A DNA stretch of 34,853 nt from NCBI GenBank assembly GCA_024640625.1, contig JAHEER010000036.1, positions 1-34,853 on the forward strand. The letters run 5' to 3'. Source of the stretch: Desulfobulbaceae bacterium (lineage in GTDB: Bacteria > Desulfobacterota > Desulfobulbia > Desulfobulbales > Desulfocapsaceae). Shown one piece after another: positions 7,699 through 16,758 of this stretch (position 1 is its first letter; every line of letters starts with the position of its first letter). Below the pieces are notes generated by a model, which did not search any database, was not told the DNA's origin, and worked only from the letters and a program-made list of their open reading frames with translations. Position numbers and translations under genes: made by a program.

Positions 7699-9156
7699 TC
7701 AGCTTTGCATTCGGCCTATGAGTTGAGAAAAAAAATCGTCTAAATGGCTATTCCATTGCTTATCTGCCGGCCGGTATCTAAACATTTTCGATTTTTCAGC
7801 AAGTGCTGATTTGATCTCCCATTTATGTTGAAAGGTTCGACCTTCCAATTGACTCAAAATATTTATCTGTTCCTTGGTAAAAGGACCTTTCTTAAGTGTC
7901 TGAATCAAGTCAGATGAAATTTCCACCTCAAAAAGTTCCGCTATGGCGAGTATGGATCGTGCTTGCTCGTTGTTGAGGTTTGCTGCAGAATGTATGGCTT
8001 TGCTAAATGCCATGCCATTGGGAAAAGTCTCCCACATGAGCGGTTCAAAAGGTGCGTGGGGAAGTTCAGAATCCATTAATCGCTGCATTGCCGATTGAGT
8101 GATGTTGTATTCCACCGGAGTATAGGTTTTCTGCTGAAACACATTTTGCATAAAAAACAGTGAAATAAAACAGACCAAAGCGGCAATGATCGGGGTGGTC
8201 ACCCAACTGCTGGTAATGCCGGTAACGGTCCTCCACCTGATTCCTCTGCCACCTTTTAAAAGTCCGATACCGATAACCGCGCCGACAATGGCCTGTGAAC
8301 TGGAAACAGGAACAAGCGGAATCGTCGGTAGATTATGACTCAGTAGCCAGGCTTCCAAGGCTTGTGAAGAAAAGATAAAAAGAACTGCAGAGTGAGACCA
8401 GACAACCACGGTGGCAGCTACTGGAGTAAGCGGGAAGATACCGGTCCCGACGGTCATCATGACCCGTTTTGAGTAGGTAAAGACTCCCACGGCGATTGCC
8501 ATGCCCCCAAGAAAAAAGAGCTGCTGGGCGGGGCTGAAGGTAAGGCCGAGAAGTGTAATGTGACTAAAGGGGGCGACCGGAACAAATACGCCCATGACAT
8601 TGGCAATATTATTTGCCCCCAGCGCATAAGAACCGAATATTCCGGCCGATAACAAAGAGTATCGGGTAATTAAATCAAGTCGGAACATGCGAATCTTAAA
8701 TCGATTGATGATAATTGTTGTTGCTTTATAGAGGCCAATTGCAAAGCAGGCTGAAAGTGCCGGGCAGAATATCCAGGTCGAAACTATTTTTGTCAGGGCA
8801 TTGATATCTGTAACTGAACCGGAAAATAAGTTCCAGCCTATGATTGCTCCAACGATTGCCTGGGAGGTGGAGACAGGAAATTTGGCCAGTGTCATTAGGT
8901 AGACGCTGAGAGCGGCCGAAAATGCTACGAGAAATGCGCCGGCCAGGGCATTGACTGCCCCCAATTTGCCCAATGTATGTGAAGCCCCCGCACCGCTAAT
9001 CACTGCCCCAAGAATGACGAACAGGCTGCAGTAAATAGCTGCTGTTTTAAACCTGATCATCTTTGAGCCAACAGCAGTCCCAAATACATTTGAAGCGTCG
9101 TTAGCGCCGAGGGACCAGCCGAGAAAGAACCCGCTTGATAGAAAAAAAGAAAACAA
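7699..9156 (-). CDS. PiT-family inorganic phosphate transporter
   Basis: The 485-residue membrane protein has the internally duplicated PiT fold. The first half carries GANDASNVFGTAVGS (17-31) and PVSTSQAIVGAIIG (94-107); the second carries LGANNIANVMGVF (179-191) and PVSSSQAIVGAVIG (283-296). PiT carriers move phosphate, often as a neutral metal-phosphate complex, driven by protons or sodium. After the last membrane segment (about 340) a soluble tail of some 130 residues is present. The start is a TTG at 9156, eleven bases after the DUF47 stop, with AGAGG upstream; the signature begins only 16 residues in, so no better start is possible. It is the last gene of a seven-gene directon. Confidence 0.92.
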   Translation of the reverse strand: MFSFFLSSGFFLGWSLGANDASNVFGTAVGSKMIRFKTAAIYCSLFVILGAVISGAGASHTLGKLGAVNALAGAFLVAFSAALSVYLMTLAKFPVSTSQAIVGAIIGWNLFSGSVTDINALTKIVSTWIFCPALSACFAIGLYKATTIIINRFKIRMFRLDLITRYSLLSAGIFGSYALGANNIANVMGVFVPVAPFSHITLLGLTFSPAQQLFFLGGMAIAVGVFTYSKRVMMTVGTGIFPLTPVAATVVVWSHSAVLFIFSSQALEAWLLSHNLPTIPLVPVSSSQAIVGAVIGIGLLKGGRGIRWRTVTGITSSWVTTPIIAALVCFISLFFMQNVFQQKTYTPVEYNITQSAMQRLMDSELPHAPFEPLMWETFPNGMAFSKAIHSAANLNNEQARSILAIAELFEVEISSDLIQTLKKGPFTKEQINILSQLEGRTFQHKWEIKSALAEKSKMFRYRPADKQWNSHLDDFFSQLIGRMQS

Positions 9157-9167
9157 GAGACTAGCCT

Positions 9168-9815
9168 CTAAAGACTTCGTTTGATGGCGTAAATATTAAG
9201 CTTGTCGGCGATGTCTTCAGCTCGGTCAGCTATCTTGTCAAGGGAGTGGGCAAAATCGCGCTGCTGCATTCTATGGCTCAGGCGCAGATCCTTTTTTGAA
9301 AAAATAGACTCTTGCAGTCGTATGGATATTTTGTCGCTTTCTGATTCCCAGTATGAAACTTTATGTAGGTGACTGGAGATTTTAGAAATATCGATAAAAA
9401 ACGCCCGGCAAGACTCGACAAGTGCCTCGTTAGCCTCAATCGAGGCATTGATTAATTGCTTGAAATCATAATGGAATTCCTCGCAAATTTCGGGCAATTC
9501 TATCCTGAATCGCCACAAAGTGCCTTTAAATCGGTCAAGCAACGAGTCCATGTTTTCCAGCAGTTCCATGACATCGCCCCTTGATTCGGGAATCAGTGTT
9601 TTAGAATAGAGGTGTTCGTTTATCGATCGCCTGAGATCATCTCCCACATGTTCACAGTCGGCAATTTCCTGGATTTTTCGCTCAAAGTCCTCTTCTTTTC
9701 CAGAGAGGTAATATTCACATCCTTGCCGAAAAATTAAACCTGAAAGGCTGACTTGATCGAGAAAATGTTCGACCTGTTTTTCAATTCCTGTTCTGACCCT
9801 GAGTATCTTTTTCAT
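9168..9815 (-). CDS. DUF47 family PhoU-like protein
   Basis: The protein has 215 residues, the usual size of DUF47/PhoU-like proteins, and is all-helical with charged residues (ENMDSLLDRFKGTLWRF; DKIADRAEDIADKLN near the C-terminus, the EDxAD-type metal-binding helix of PhoU relatives). DUF47 genes usually precede PiT transporter genes and are thought to control them. That order holds here: the stop is 11 bp before the PiT start. Its ATG overlaps the TctA stop as ATGA, so translation is coupled to TctA, which is unusual. A broken paralogue of this gene lies at 262-576. Confidence 0.9.
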   Translation of the reverse strand: MKKILRVRTGIEKQVEHFLDQVSLSGLIFRQGCEYYLSGKEEDFERKIQEIADCEHVGDDLRRSINEHLYSKTLIPESRGDVMELLENMDSLLDRFKGTLWRFRIELPEICEEFHYDFKQLINASIEANEALVESCRAFFIDISKISSHLHKVSYWESESDKISIRLQESIFSKKDLRLSHRMQQRDFAHSLDKIADRAEDIADKLNIYAIKRSL

Positions 9816-11326
9816 ATCTTCGCCTCATTCTCTCCTGGTGCGGCGGCTGCTTGACGGTGGTAGCGCCATGCCTTGTACAGGGGCCAGACAAAAGAGAAAA
9901 ATGCGATCAGCAAGACAATGAAGGCGAGCTTGTCGCGGTAAAAGACCCCATAGCCATCCATCATGACTGCACGCCTGAAGTTTTCCTCTACCATCTTCCC
10001 AAGAACAATACCAAGCACCACCGGTGCGACCGGGTAGCCGTATCTTTTGAAAAACCAGCCGACAACACCAAACCCTATGCAGGCAGCCACATCAAACATT
10101 GAGCCGTTTACCGCAAAACTGCCGATAATGGCGATTGCCAGAATAAGCGGGTACATTACCGATTCGGGTACAGACACAACCCTGATGAAAAGCCTGTTGC
10201 CGTACAATCCGAGAAACAGCATGACGATATTGGCAACGATCAAAGCCGAAAAAATGCCGTAGACGATTTCCGGGTTATTTTGAAAAAGCATCGGGCCGGG
10301 CACCAGATCATGGAGCATAAAGGCCCCCAGCAACACGGCATCTGTGGCACTTCCAGGAATACCGAGGGCAAGAAGCGGCACCAGGGCACCTCCGACAGAG
10401 CTGGAGTTGGCGCTTTCCGCAGCGGCGACACCTTCAAGAGAACCGTGTCCGAATTTCTCAGGTTCCTTGCTTGCCCGCTTTGACATATCATAGCTGATAA
10501 AGGCGGCAATGGTTGCGCCAGCTCCGGGGAAAATACCGATTACAGTGCCGATAATGGATGAGCGCAGGATGGTAAACTTGATTTTTAAAAATTCTTCCAG
10601 ACTCGGGAGTTTGTTGTCTATTTTGTCCATTACCCGTCCAACACCGGTCCAGGTCTCGAATTTGGAGAAAACAACACTGACGGCGAACAGCCCGATAAGA
10701 GCAGGAATCAGCGTGAAACCGTCATAGAGCATGTCGTTGCCGAAAGTGAAGCGGGAGACTCCCGATATTGGATCGATTCCTATGGTTTTGATGAGTAGTC
10801 CGAAGAGTATGGCCACCATGGACTTTAGGACATTGCCCCGGCTCATCGAGGCAACCGTAGCAAGACCGAAAAGGGCCAGGGCAAAATAATCGGCCGGGCT
10901 GAATTTTAGAGCCACTCGTGCGAGGGGTACGGCAAAGAGGATCAGTATCAGAACCCCGACTGCGCCTCCGATTGTTGACGCCACCAGGGCGGTGCCCAGC
11001 CCTTTGCCGGCTTTACCCTGCTGAGTTAAAGGATAGCCGTCCATAGCAGTAACCGCAGCCGATGGTGTTCCCGGCGTATTGATGAGTACCGCGGTAATCG
11101 AACCTCCATAGTTGGAAGCGATGTAAATCGAGGTCAGAAGAATGAGTGCCAGCGCAGGGCTCATGGTGTAGCTGAAGGGGACCAGCAGAGCCACCGCCGT
11201 CGATGGTGAAAGACCCGGCATGGCCCCTGCAAGGATACCAAAAACAACCCCCGTGACGATTATCAGAAGCGGTTTCCAGCCAAGTATTACAGAGAAACCT
11301 ATTGAAAAACTTTCAATGAGATCCAT
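9812..11326 (-). CDS. tctA: Tripartite tricarboxylate transporter large permease TctA
   Basis: The 504-residue protein has about twelve membrane helices and the TctA signatures GAMPGLSPSTAVALLVPF (about 33-50) and GGSITAVLINTPGTPSAAV (about 74-92), with a second-half copy of the loop (GIFPGAGATIAAFISYD). TctA forms the transport pore and takes substrate from the periplasmic protein TctC. Tripartite tricarboxylate systems import citrate and other carboxylates using ion gradients. The gene comes after tctB with a 42-bp gap and overlaps the DUF47 start by four bases. The substrate is not set by the sequence. Confidence 0.93.
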   Translation of the reverse strand: MDLIESFSIGFSVILGWKPLLIIVTGVVFGILAGAMPGLSPSTAVALLVPFSYTMSPALALILLTSIYIASNYGGSITAVLINTPGTPSAAVTAMDGYPLTQQGKAGKGLGTALVASTIGGAVGVLILILFAVPLARVALKFSPADYFALALFGLATVASMSRGNVLKSMVAILFGLLIKTIGIDPISGVSRFTFGNDMLYDGFTLIPALIGLFAVSVVFSKFETWTGVGRVMDKIDNKLPSLEEFLKIKFTILRSSIIGTVIGIFPGAGATIAAFISYDMSKRASKEPEKFGHGSLEGVAAAESANSSSVGGALVPLLALGIPGSATDAVLLGAFMLHDLVPGPMLFQNNPEIVYGIFSALIVANIVMLFLGLYGNRLFIRVVSVPESVMYPLILAIAIIGSFAVNGSMFDVAACIGFGVVGWFFKRYGYPVAPVVLGIVLGKMVEENFRRAVMMDGYGVFYRDKLAFIVLLIAFFSFVWPLYKAWRYHRQAAAAPGENEAKI

Positions 11327-11368
11327 TGCCGTGTCGTTCTCCCGTTGGGTTGAGAATCATGTCTTTCT

Positions 11369-11911
11369 CTATATAAAATCTTCAATCAACCCAAGGGGTA
11401 ATTGGATGTAGAGTAATTTATAGAATATCAGGTAAGAGAAGAGCACCCACCCCGTGCCCACTAATAATATAGTGAATGGTTTTCGGTATGAGAGCATATA
11501 CATTGCAGTGGCAAGAAACAGAAAGGAACTGATGAAATAGCCCAGATAGTCCATGGCGAAATAATAGACAACAACAAGACCGACTCCAAGGCCGAGAAAG
11601 AAGATTCGGCCCCGCTTGGGATCTTTATCAATCCTGCCGGTGAAACAGAAGAATAGTATTACCACGGACAGTAAGATCAACCAGAATATCCAGAGAAGAG
11701 GGATTAGTGCCGGGCCGGCATCTTCTGTTGGAAAACCGAGCGTTTTCACCCAGAGAACGAGGGATAATACAATCATAATAAGGGGAATGATTGCCTGTCC
11801 GGAATAGTCTCTCATTTTCGAGTATCTCATTCCGAAATATATTCCACAAGCAATCAGAATCAGGGCGAGTATCCAGACAAGCAACCCCGTGCCTTCGCTG
11901 AAGTATTCCAT
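11369..11911 (-). CDS. tctB: Tripartite tricarboxylate transporter small subunit TctB
   Basis: The 180-residue protein has four or five hydrophobic helices, with the DAGPALIPLLWIFWL segment typical of TctB subunits (A-P near a helix start) and a C-terminal hydrophobic hairpin ending LPLGLIEDFI. The family is poorly conserved, so the call leans on its place between tctC and tctA and on its size and topology. It is the small membrane subunit that completes the TctA pore. Confidence 0.85.
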   Translation of the reverse strand: MEYFSEGTGLLVWILALILIACGIYFGMRYSKMRDYSGQAIIPLIMIVLSLVLWVKTLGFPTEDAGPALIPLLWIFWLILLSVVILFFCFTGRIDKDPKRGRIFFLGLGVGLVVVYYFAMDYLGYFISSFLFLATAMYMLSYRKPFTILLVGTGWVLFSYLIFYKLLYIQLPLGLIEDFI

Positions 11912-12001
11912 GACGTATTATCCTTTTCCCCCCTGCCTCGCCATCGATCATAGCGGGCGGCAGGGGGGGCGGGTATGGAGGTTGATCAACAGAATTCAGT
12001 C

Positions 12002-12958
12002 TTACTTTATTGCGCCTATCTTCTTCAAAGCTTCGGCAAATTCTATCTGGTCATTTTTGACCGTGGCCAGGAACTTATCCTCTTTGTCAAAAAGAGGAAC
12101 TGCACCACCCCTCTGGACATATTCCTGCCATTCAGCGTCATTATTCACTTTGTCGAACAGGTCATGGTAGAACGCTTTTGCTTCTTCCGGCATACCTTTT
12201 TTAGCCATGAATCCGCGCCACAAAATCTCATTGTCGAGACCTTCAATTCCTACCTCCTTGAAGGTGGGCACATCAGCAAAATCGCCACCCAATCTTTCCG
12301 AGTTCGAGATAACAGCAACTTTAAGGTCCGGACGGCCTATAACATCCTGAGGATTTCCAACATAGACGACCCCATGCCCGCCGAGCAGCGCCGCCATGGC
12401 TTTGCCGCCACTGGCGTAGGGGATCCATTTGGCTTTAATCCCTGCGGCATTCCATGTTTTCATGGCCATGATGTGATCATTGCCGCCGGCCGCAGGTCCA
12501 ACCCAGATCTGATCACCACCTTTTTCCTTGGCATCGGCAACGATCTGTTCCCAAGTATTAATGGGCGATGTGCGATTGGTAATGATGGCTTCCGGATCAG
12601 AAACCATCATCGCCATCCAGTCGAGGTCTTCAACGTTTATTTCGTTACCGGATGAGACGATTTTACCAACGTTTGACCTGGTGACCGCAGCGAATTGGTA
12701 ACCGTCAGCCTTTTCTGACAGGATATATTTAATGGCGACAATTCCGCCAGCGCCACTCTTGTTTACCACGACAAAGGTTGCGTCCGTGTATTTTGCCGCA
12801 ATAGTTGTGAACTTCCGGGCAAATACATCGATTGCTCCACCCGGCTTTGTGTAGACGATGAGTTTGATTGGTTTTGTTGGAAATTTTGCTATTGCTGTAG
12901 AGAACGATCCAACGATTACTACTAAGGTGACTAGAAGTGCAATACATCCTTTTTTCAT
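12002..12958 (-). CDS. tctC: Tripartite tricarboxylate transporter binding protein TctC (Bug family)
   Basis: The 318-residue protein has a signal peptide (MKKGCIALLVTLVVIVG, likely cleavage near residue 24, before FPTKPIKLIVYTKPGG). KPIKLIVYTKPGGAIDVFAR is the conserved N-terminal ligand loop of Bug proteins, and FVVVNKSGAGGIVAIKYI is the second conserved block. These periplasmic proteins bind carboxylates and feed TctAB. AGGAGG five bases before the ATG fixes the start. It follows the CYTH-like gene by 82 bp and precedes tctB by 90 bp. Confidence 0.92.
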   Translation of the reverse strand: MKKGCIALLVTLVVIVGSFSTAIAKFPTKPIKLIVYTKPGGAIDVFARKFTTIAAKYTDATFVVVNKSGAGGIVAIKYILSEKADGYQFAAVTRSNVGKIVSSGNEINVEDLDWMAMMVSDPEAIITNRTSPINTWEQIVADAKEKGGDQIWVGPAAGGNDHIMAMKTWNAAGIKAKWIPYASGGKAMAALLGGHGVVYVGNPQDVIGRPDLKVAVISNSERLGGDFADVPTFKEVGIEGLDNEILWRGFMAKKGMPEEAKAFYHDLFDKVNNDAEWQEYVQRGGAVPLFDKEDKFLATVKNDQIEFAEALKKIGAIK

Positions 12959-13040
12959 AACATCCTCCTCGGGTTTTCCTCTGTTAGCGTGAGTCGTGAC
13001 ATCTTCTTTGACACCCTCTTCACATGCCTTTGACTGCTCA

Positions 13041-13670
13041 CTAGATTTTTACCACACGTTTTGCGGCAATCAGATAGTTGGTATTTTCAAAATCGGCGAT
13101 CTCTAATTTGTTAATTACCTCCTTCATCGCCTTATAGTCTACACTTTCGGCACAGGCCGTCTCTAGCAGAGCTCCATTGAACAGGACCTCGGCATACTCG
13201 CAAATCACCCCGTCCACAGAAAATCCGTACCGTTCCTTCTCAACATCTACTGCAGTAAGATCTGGATATGAATCAACCAGATCGAGAAACTCGTCAAAGC
13301 TATAGGTAGGTTTTTCGGGAGTTATCGGCACCAGAAGGTTATCGAGAATGACAGCGAGCTCATCTTTTTTTACCGGGAATTCAAATTTTCCTCTCGGCTG
13401 AAATATTTCATAGCCTTCAGCCGTTTCTCCCACCTTTGTTTTGATGTCAAGCAGGCCGTCGCGTATCTTCACATTGGCCTCGTTGGTATGCCGGGAAAGT
13501 ATGTATACTTCCTTGCTCCGGCGAATCTTGAACAGCTTCGCCTGGGCCTTCCACATGGCCAGACCGACGATATCGATAACTCCCTGGCCAAACACCCTGA
13601 ATTCGGCGCGTGGTGCGATCTGTTCCGCCTCTTCAACTGAAGTGGCCTGGTTAACTTCCTGGACGCTCAT
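13041..13670 (-). CDS. Divergent CYTH/VTC-like protein (tentative)
   Basis: The 209-residue soluble protein is not clearly recognised, but its layout suggests the triphosphate-tunnel (CYTH/VTC) fold. It has strands with alternating basic and acidic residues: KEVYILSRHTNEANVKIRDG, LLDIKTKV, GYEIFQPRGKFEFPV, then VDVEKERYGFSVDGVICEYA and an E/C/D-rich stretch ending ESVDYKAM. The motif 'basic strand, E/K-E-R-Y strand, C-E-Y-A strand, E-S-x-D' follows VTC-type polyphosphate proteins. It sits 52 bp after a canonical CYTH gene, which supports a shared theme but not identity. GGGAG precedes the ATG. Confidence 0.5.
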   Translation of the reverse strand: MSVQEVNQATSVEEAEQIAPRAEFRVFGQGVIDIVGLAMWKAQAKLFKIRRSKEVYILSRHTNEANVKIRDGLLDIKTKVGETAEGYEIFQPRGKFEFPVKKDELAVILDNLLVPITPEKPTYSFDEFLDLVDSYPDLTAVDVEKERYGFSVDGVICEYAEVLFNGALLETACAESVDYKAMKEVINKLEIADFENTNYLIAAKRVVKI

Positions 13671-13722
13671 TTTATCTCCCTGAAACTTTAGTTTACATTT
13701 TTGTGAATCCTTCAGCTTTTGC

Positions 13723-14190
13723 CTATTTCCATTTAATGAAAGGATTTTTAATGAGGTTTGAGTTGAAGTAACGAGGATCGCCGGTTACCTCCTCACCAAC
13801 CCACTCAGGTTTTTCAAACGTCTGATCTTCACTCTCGAGTTCTATTTCAGCAACAACCAGCCCCTCATTCTCTCCAAAAAACTCATCAATCTCCCAGACG
13901 AAACCGCTATGGCTGATTTTATATCGGTTTTTCTCGATTATCGGTTTCTCGCAGAGGTCGTCTAACAGGTGTTTGGCGTCGGCAACGGGGATTTCGTATT
14001 CATATTCGACCCTGGTGGCGCCAACACTTATTCCTTTAATGGTAAGAAATCCTTTATCATCAATGGTGCGCACCCTGACAGTCCGCTCCTTGGCAGAATT
14101 CAAATAACCCTGCCGGTAGGAAGTACCAGGGGCAAGGTGTTTCCAGGTGGATCCAGTAAGAAGAAACTTCCTCTCTATTTCTATACCCAT
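13723..14190 (-). CDS. CYTH domain protein, probable inorganic triphosphatase
   Basis: The 155-residue protein is one complete CYTH domain. The ExExK signature is E4-I-E6-R-K8. Tunnel basics are R39, R41, K52, R60 and R89; acidic metal ligands are E100 and D102 (WEIDEF) and E115, E117, E119 (AEIELES). Short single-domain CYTH proteins of this type usually hydrolyse inorganic tripolyphosphate with Mg or Mn; adenylate cyclase activity is known in others. GAGGAG six bases before the ATG fixes the start. It is the first gene of the directon that continues through tctCBA to PiT, so a role in phosphate handling is likely. Confidence 0.88.
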   Translation of the reverse strand: MGIEIERKFLLTGSTWKHLAPGTSYRQGYLNSAKERTVRVRTIDDKGFLTIKGISVGATRVEYEYEIPVADAKHLLDDLCEKPIIEKNRYKISHSGFVWEIDEFFGENEGLVVAEIELESEDQTFEKPEWVGEEVTGDPRYFNSNLIKNPFIKWK

Positions 14191-14615
14191 AAAGTGCTCC
14201 TCACGGAAAATGATTTAATGATAGCGGATCTCGCAGGCCCCAAGGAGGTCTTGTTCGGCTGCCATCTGTGTAATGGTCACTGCCTGTATATAGATCTCTA
14301 AAAAGTGTTTTTGGGGTGCTTTTACAACAACTTGATGAAAGACGGGAGGCCGATAATGAGGATGCAGGTGAACAAGCAGAACAAGCGTATGAGGACTGAT
14401 ATTTCTGCGTCGCAAGCGTGAGAATCATGACTTTGTTCCCCTGTCACTGCATTGATCTGAGGAAGGATGGAAGTCTGCCTTTTTACATAAGCAGAATTTA
14501 TCAGATTGCTTGAATTCAGAAAGGATTTCTCCGCACATGTATTGTTTCGCACCCCTGAACAGTGGTTGAGCCCTGTGTGACTCGCTTGCAAAAACGATAG
14601 ATGTTCAATAGTATA
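14191..14615. other. Gene-free part of the CYTH-LysR divergent region
   Basis: About 500 bp separate the divergent CYTH and lysR genes. The left part must hold the promoter of the seven-gene directon, but I see no clear -35/-10 pair. A plus-strand frame at 14274-14393 has protein-like composition near its end but no start codon or ribosome site. The rest shows nothing recognisable. Confidence 0.4.
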
Positions 14616-14679
14616 CGAGAACCATATCGAATCATAATTCTCCTCTTTATGATAAAATGCAAATTATATGTGGTTCTCG
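14616..14679. promoter_or_regulatory. Nested inverted repeats upstream of lysR
   Basis: CGAGAACCA at 14616-14624 is matched exactly by TGGTTCTCG at 14671-14679. Inside lies a second pair, ATCATAA at 14631-14637 and TTATGAT at 14647-14653. The block ends 18 bp before the lysR ATG and faces the CYTH operon. Paired sites of this spacing suit a LysR tetramer bending the DNA, so it is a candidate autoregulatory operator. Confidence 0.5.
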
Positions 14680-14697
14680 CTGCCATAACGTTTTCTT

Positions 14698-15630
14698 ATG
14701 AAAATAGATCAACTCCGTACCTTTCAAAAAGTTGCTCTCACCGGTAGCTTTACCCAGGCCGCAAGAGAGCTTTTTCTTACCCAACCGGCCGTCAGTCAGC
14801 AGATAAGAGCACTGGAAAACACCTATGGCGTAAGCCTGTTCAATCGTCAGGGCAGGCATATCACACTTACCCACGAAGGAAAAATCTTATTCTCGAAGAC
14901 CAATAGCCTGTTAGCTGAATTGCGTGATATCAAGAAAGTTTTTGAAGATATCTCAGCGCTTGATATCGGTAAAATCGATATCGCCTCAACTGCCGTATTC
15001 AGTACCTACTTCCTCCCGGTGGTTATGGGTGAGTTCATAAAACGCTACCCAGGTATTGAGCTGGAACTGCACACGGGCAATTCGTACAATGTCATCTCCC
15101 AACTACTGGAGGGGCGCACAGATTTTGGCTTCGGTGGTTTTGTCAAAACTGAACCAGATATCAAATTTCACCTGATTCACCAGGAGCCCTATGTATTTGT
15201 TGTCGGGAGCGGTCACCCGCTGGCGGAGAGACATCAGGTAGCGGTGGACGATCTAAAAGCCTACCCTTTCATCTGGCGGGAACACGGAACCCTGGTTCGT
15301 CGAAAAATGGAAGAGATGCTTGGAGGAGCACAAACTTCAATTATTTTTCGCAATATAATCGAAGTTCAAAATGTCGAAACCGTCAAACGCCTGGTTGAAC
15401 GCGGCGTCGGCGTCACCATAATTCCAGAGGTTGCCGTCAAACGCGAGCTTACTGCCGGGTGGCTCAAACAGATTGCTCTAACTGGTCTAAACCTCAAAGC
15501 ATCCTATTACCTTCTTCACCAAGCAAAGCGACCGTTATCCGTACACGCGAAGAAATTTCTTTTGCTTTTACCCGAGACACTTACCCTTTCTCAGGAGCAA
15601 GGGTTTAGAGCAATCGCCAGCGATGAATAG
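14698..15630 (+). CDS. LysR-family transcriptional regulator
   Basis: The 310-residue protein has the LysR winged HTH at the start (MKIDQLRTFQKVALTGSFTQ, TQPAVSQQIRALE near 33-45) followed by the periplasmic-binding-like effector domain (IDIASTAVFSTYFLPVVM from about 93; RTDFGFGG near 142). Length matches the family. It resembles the CysL/CbbR branch, but the ligand is unknown. It is the only plus-strand gene in the first 23 kb, divergent from the CYTH-Tct-PiT directon and convergent with the AfuABC-like operon, so it may control the former. No strong ribosome site is visible before the ATG. Confidence 0.92.
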   Translation: MKIDQLRTFQKVALTGSFTQAARELFLTQPAVSQQIRALENTYGVSLFNRQGRHITLTHEGKILFSKTNSLLAELRDIKKVFEDISALDIGKIDIASTAVFSTYFLPVVMGEFIKRYPGIELELHTGNSYNVISQLLEGRTDFGFGGFVKTEPDIKFHLIHQEPYVFVVGSGHPLAERHQVAVDDLKAYPFIWREHGTLVRRKMEEMLGGAQTSIIFRNIIEVQNVETVKRLVERGVGVTIIPEVAVKRELTAGWLKQIALTGLNLKASYYLLHQAKRPLSVHAKKFLLLLPETLTLSQEQGFRAIASDE

Positions 15631-15654
15631 TGCCGGGCTGATTGTTGGTGGTCG

Positions 15655-16746
15655 TCACTCGCTGCTTGCCGGTATCACGATTATCTCATCTGGCCTGACT
15701 CTGACCCTTACCTGTTCACCTTTCAAATGCTGAGTTTCATAGGCGGGCCCACGGGTAAATAAATCGCCGATCGCGGTTTTTACCGAGTACTCAATAACTG
15801 GTCCCATGTAGGCACTCTCAGTGACAATTCCTGCCAAGCAATCAGGATCTTTATCATCTGATTTCGCCTCTATGTGAATCACTTCTGGTCTCAAAGAAAG
15901 CTTCACCATTCCCGGTTTCGCTGGGATATGCATGCTGTCCGGCAAAGCCAGCTCAATCCCGCCAAGTTCGACTCGATTACCATCGGTGCCATTTACGAGC
16001 AGTGCCTCCACGACATTTGACTCACCGATAAAATTGGCAACGAAGGCTGATTCCGGTCGATGATAGAGGGACCTTGGCGGTCCTTTCTGGAGGATTCTCC
16101 CGTCCTTCATCACCACAACTTCATCGGATACTGCAAGCGCTTCTGATTGATCATGCGTTACATAGATCGAGGTGATACCGGTCGATTTCTGCAGATGCCT
16201 GATTTCCTCACGCATCGATCTCCGCAACTTGCTGTCGATATTGCTGAGTGGTTCATCAAAGAGCAGCACCTTGGGTTCAAGTATCAGGGCTCTCGCAACA
16301 GCAACCCGCTGCTGTTGACCGCCGGAAAGTTCGTCGGGGTAGCGGGCTTGGTAACCAGCCAAATTTACCATATCGAGGACGACCTTAACCTGTTCTTTTA
16401 TCTTCTCCTGAGGTGTCTTCAGAACTCCAAGGCCATAACCGACATTTTGTTCTACGGTCATGTGAGGAAACAGCGCGTAGGACTGAAAGACCATGCCGAC
16501 ATCTCTTCTCGTCGCCGATAGATCGGTGACGTTCTCATTGCCAAACAATATTTCACCGCCGGAAACCGTTTCCAGTCCGGAGACAATACGCAACAGCGTC
16601 GTCTTTCCGCAGCCCGATGGACCTAACAAGGTGGTCAGAGTACCGGCCTCAAAAACCACGTTTATGTCTTCGAGTGCGGTGACTTCGTCGAAACGCTTGA
16701 AAACCTTGCTTAGGGTAATCGTAATGTTTGTTTCACCCGGTTTCAT
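15655..16746 (-). CDS. ABC transporter ATP-binding protein (AfuC-like)
   Basis: The 363-residue ATPase has Walker A GPSGCGKT (42-49), Q-loop Gln 88, signature LSGGQ (140-144), Walker B LLFDEP (161-166) and switch His 198 (THDQSEA). A TOBE-type C-terminal domain follows, with LSLRPEVI near 286-293. It is the third gene of the AfuABC-like operon, 12 bp after the permease stop, with no strong ribosome site, so coupling is likely. It acts on the cytoplasmic face of the inner membrane. Confidence 0.93.
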   Translation of the reverse strand: MKPGETNITITLSKVFKRFDEVTALEDINVVFEAGTLTTLLGPSGCGKTTLLRIVSGLETVSGGEILFGNENVTDLSATRRDVGMVFQSYALFPHMTVEQNVGYGLGVLKTPQEKIKEQVKVVLDMVNLAGYQARYPDELSGGQQQRVAVARALILEPKVLLFDEPLSNIDSKLRRSMREEIRHLQKSTGITSIYVTHDQSEALAVSDEVVVMKDGRILQKGPPRSLYHRPESAFVANFIGESNVVEALLVNGTDGNRVELGGIELALPDSMHIPAKPGMVKLSLRPEVIHIEAKSDDKDPDCLAGIVTESAYMGPVIEYSVKTAIGDLFTRGPAYETQHLKGEQVRVRVRPDEIIVIPASSE

Positions 16747-16758
16747 TTCATATCGTTG

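Noticed and set aside
11975-12655. 226-residue open frame opposite tctC
   Set aside because: It is antisense to a well-supported gene with a signal peptide and family motifs; codon shadowing explains it.
14274-14393. Plus-strand frame ending in an acidic, protein-like stretch (QQLDERREADNEDAGEQ)
   Set aside because: There is no ATG and no ribosome site in front of any GTG, and it is short. It may be a remnant, but cannot be supported.
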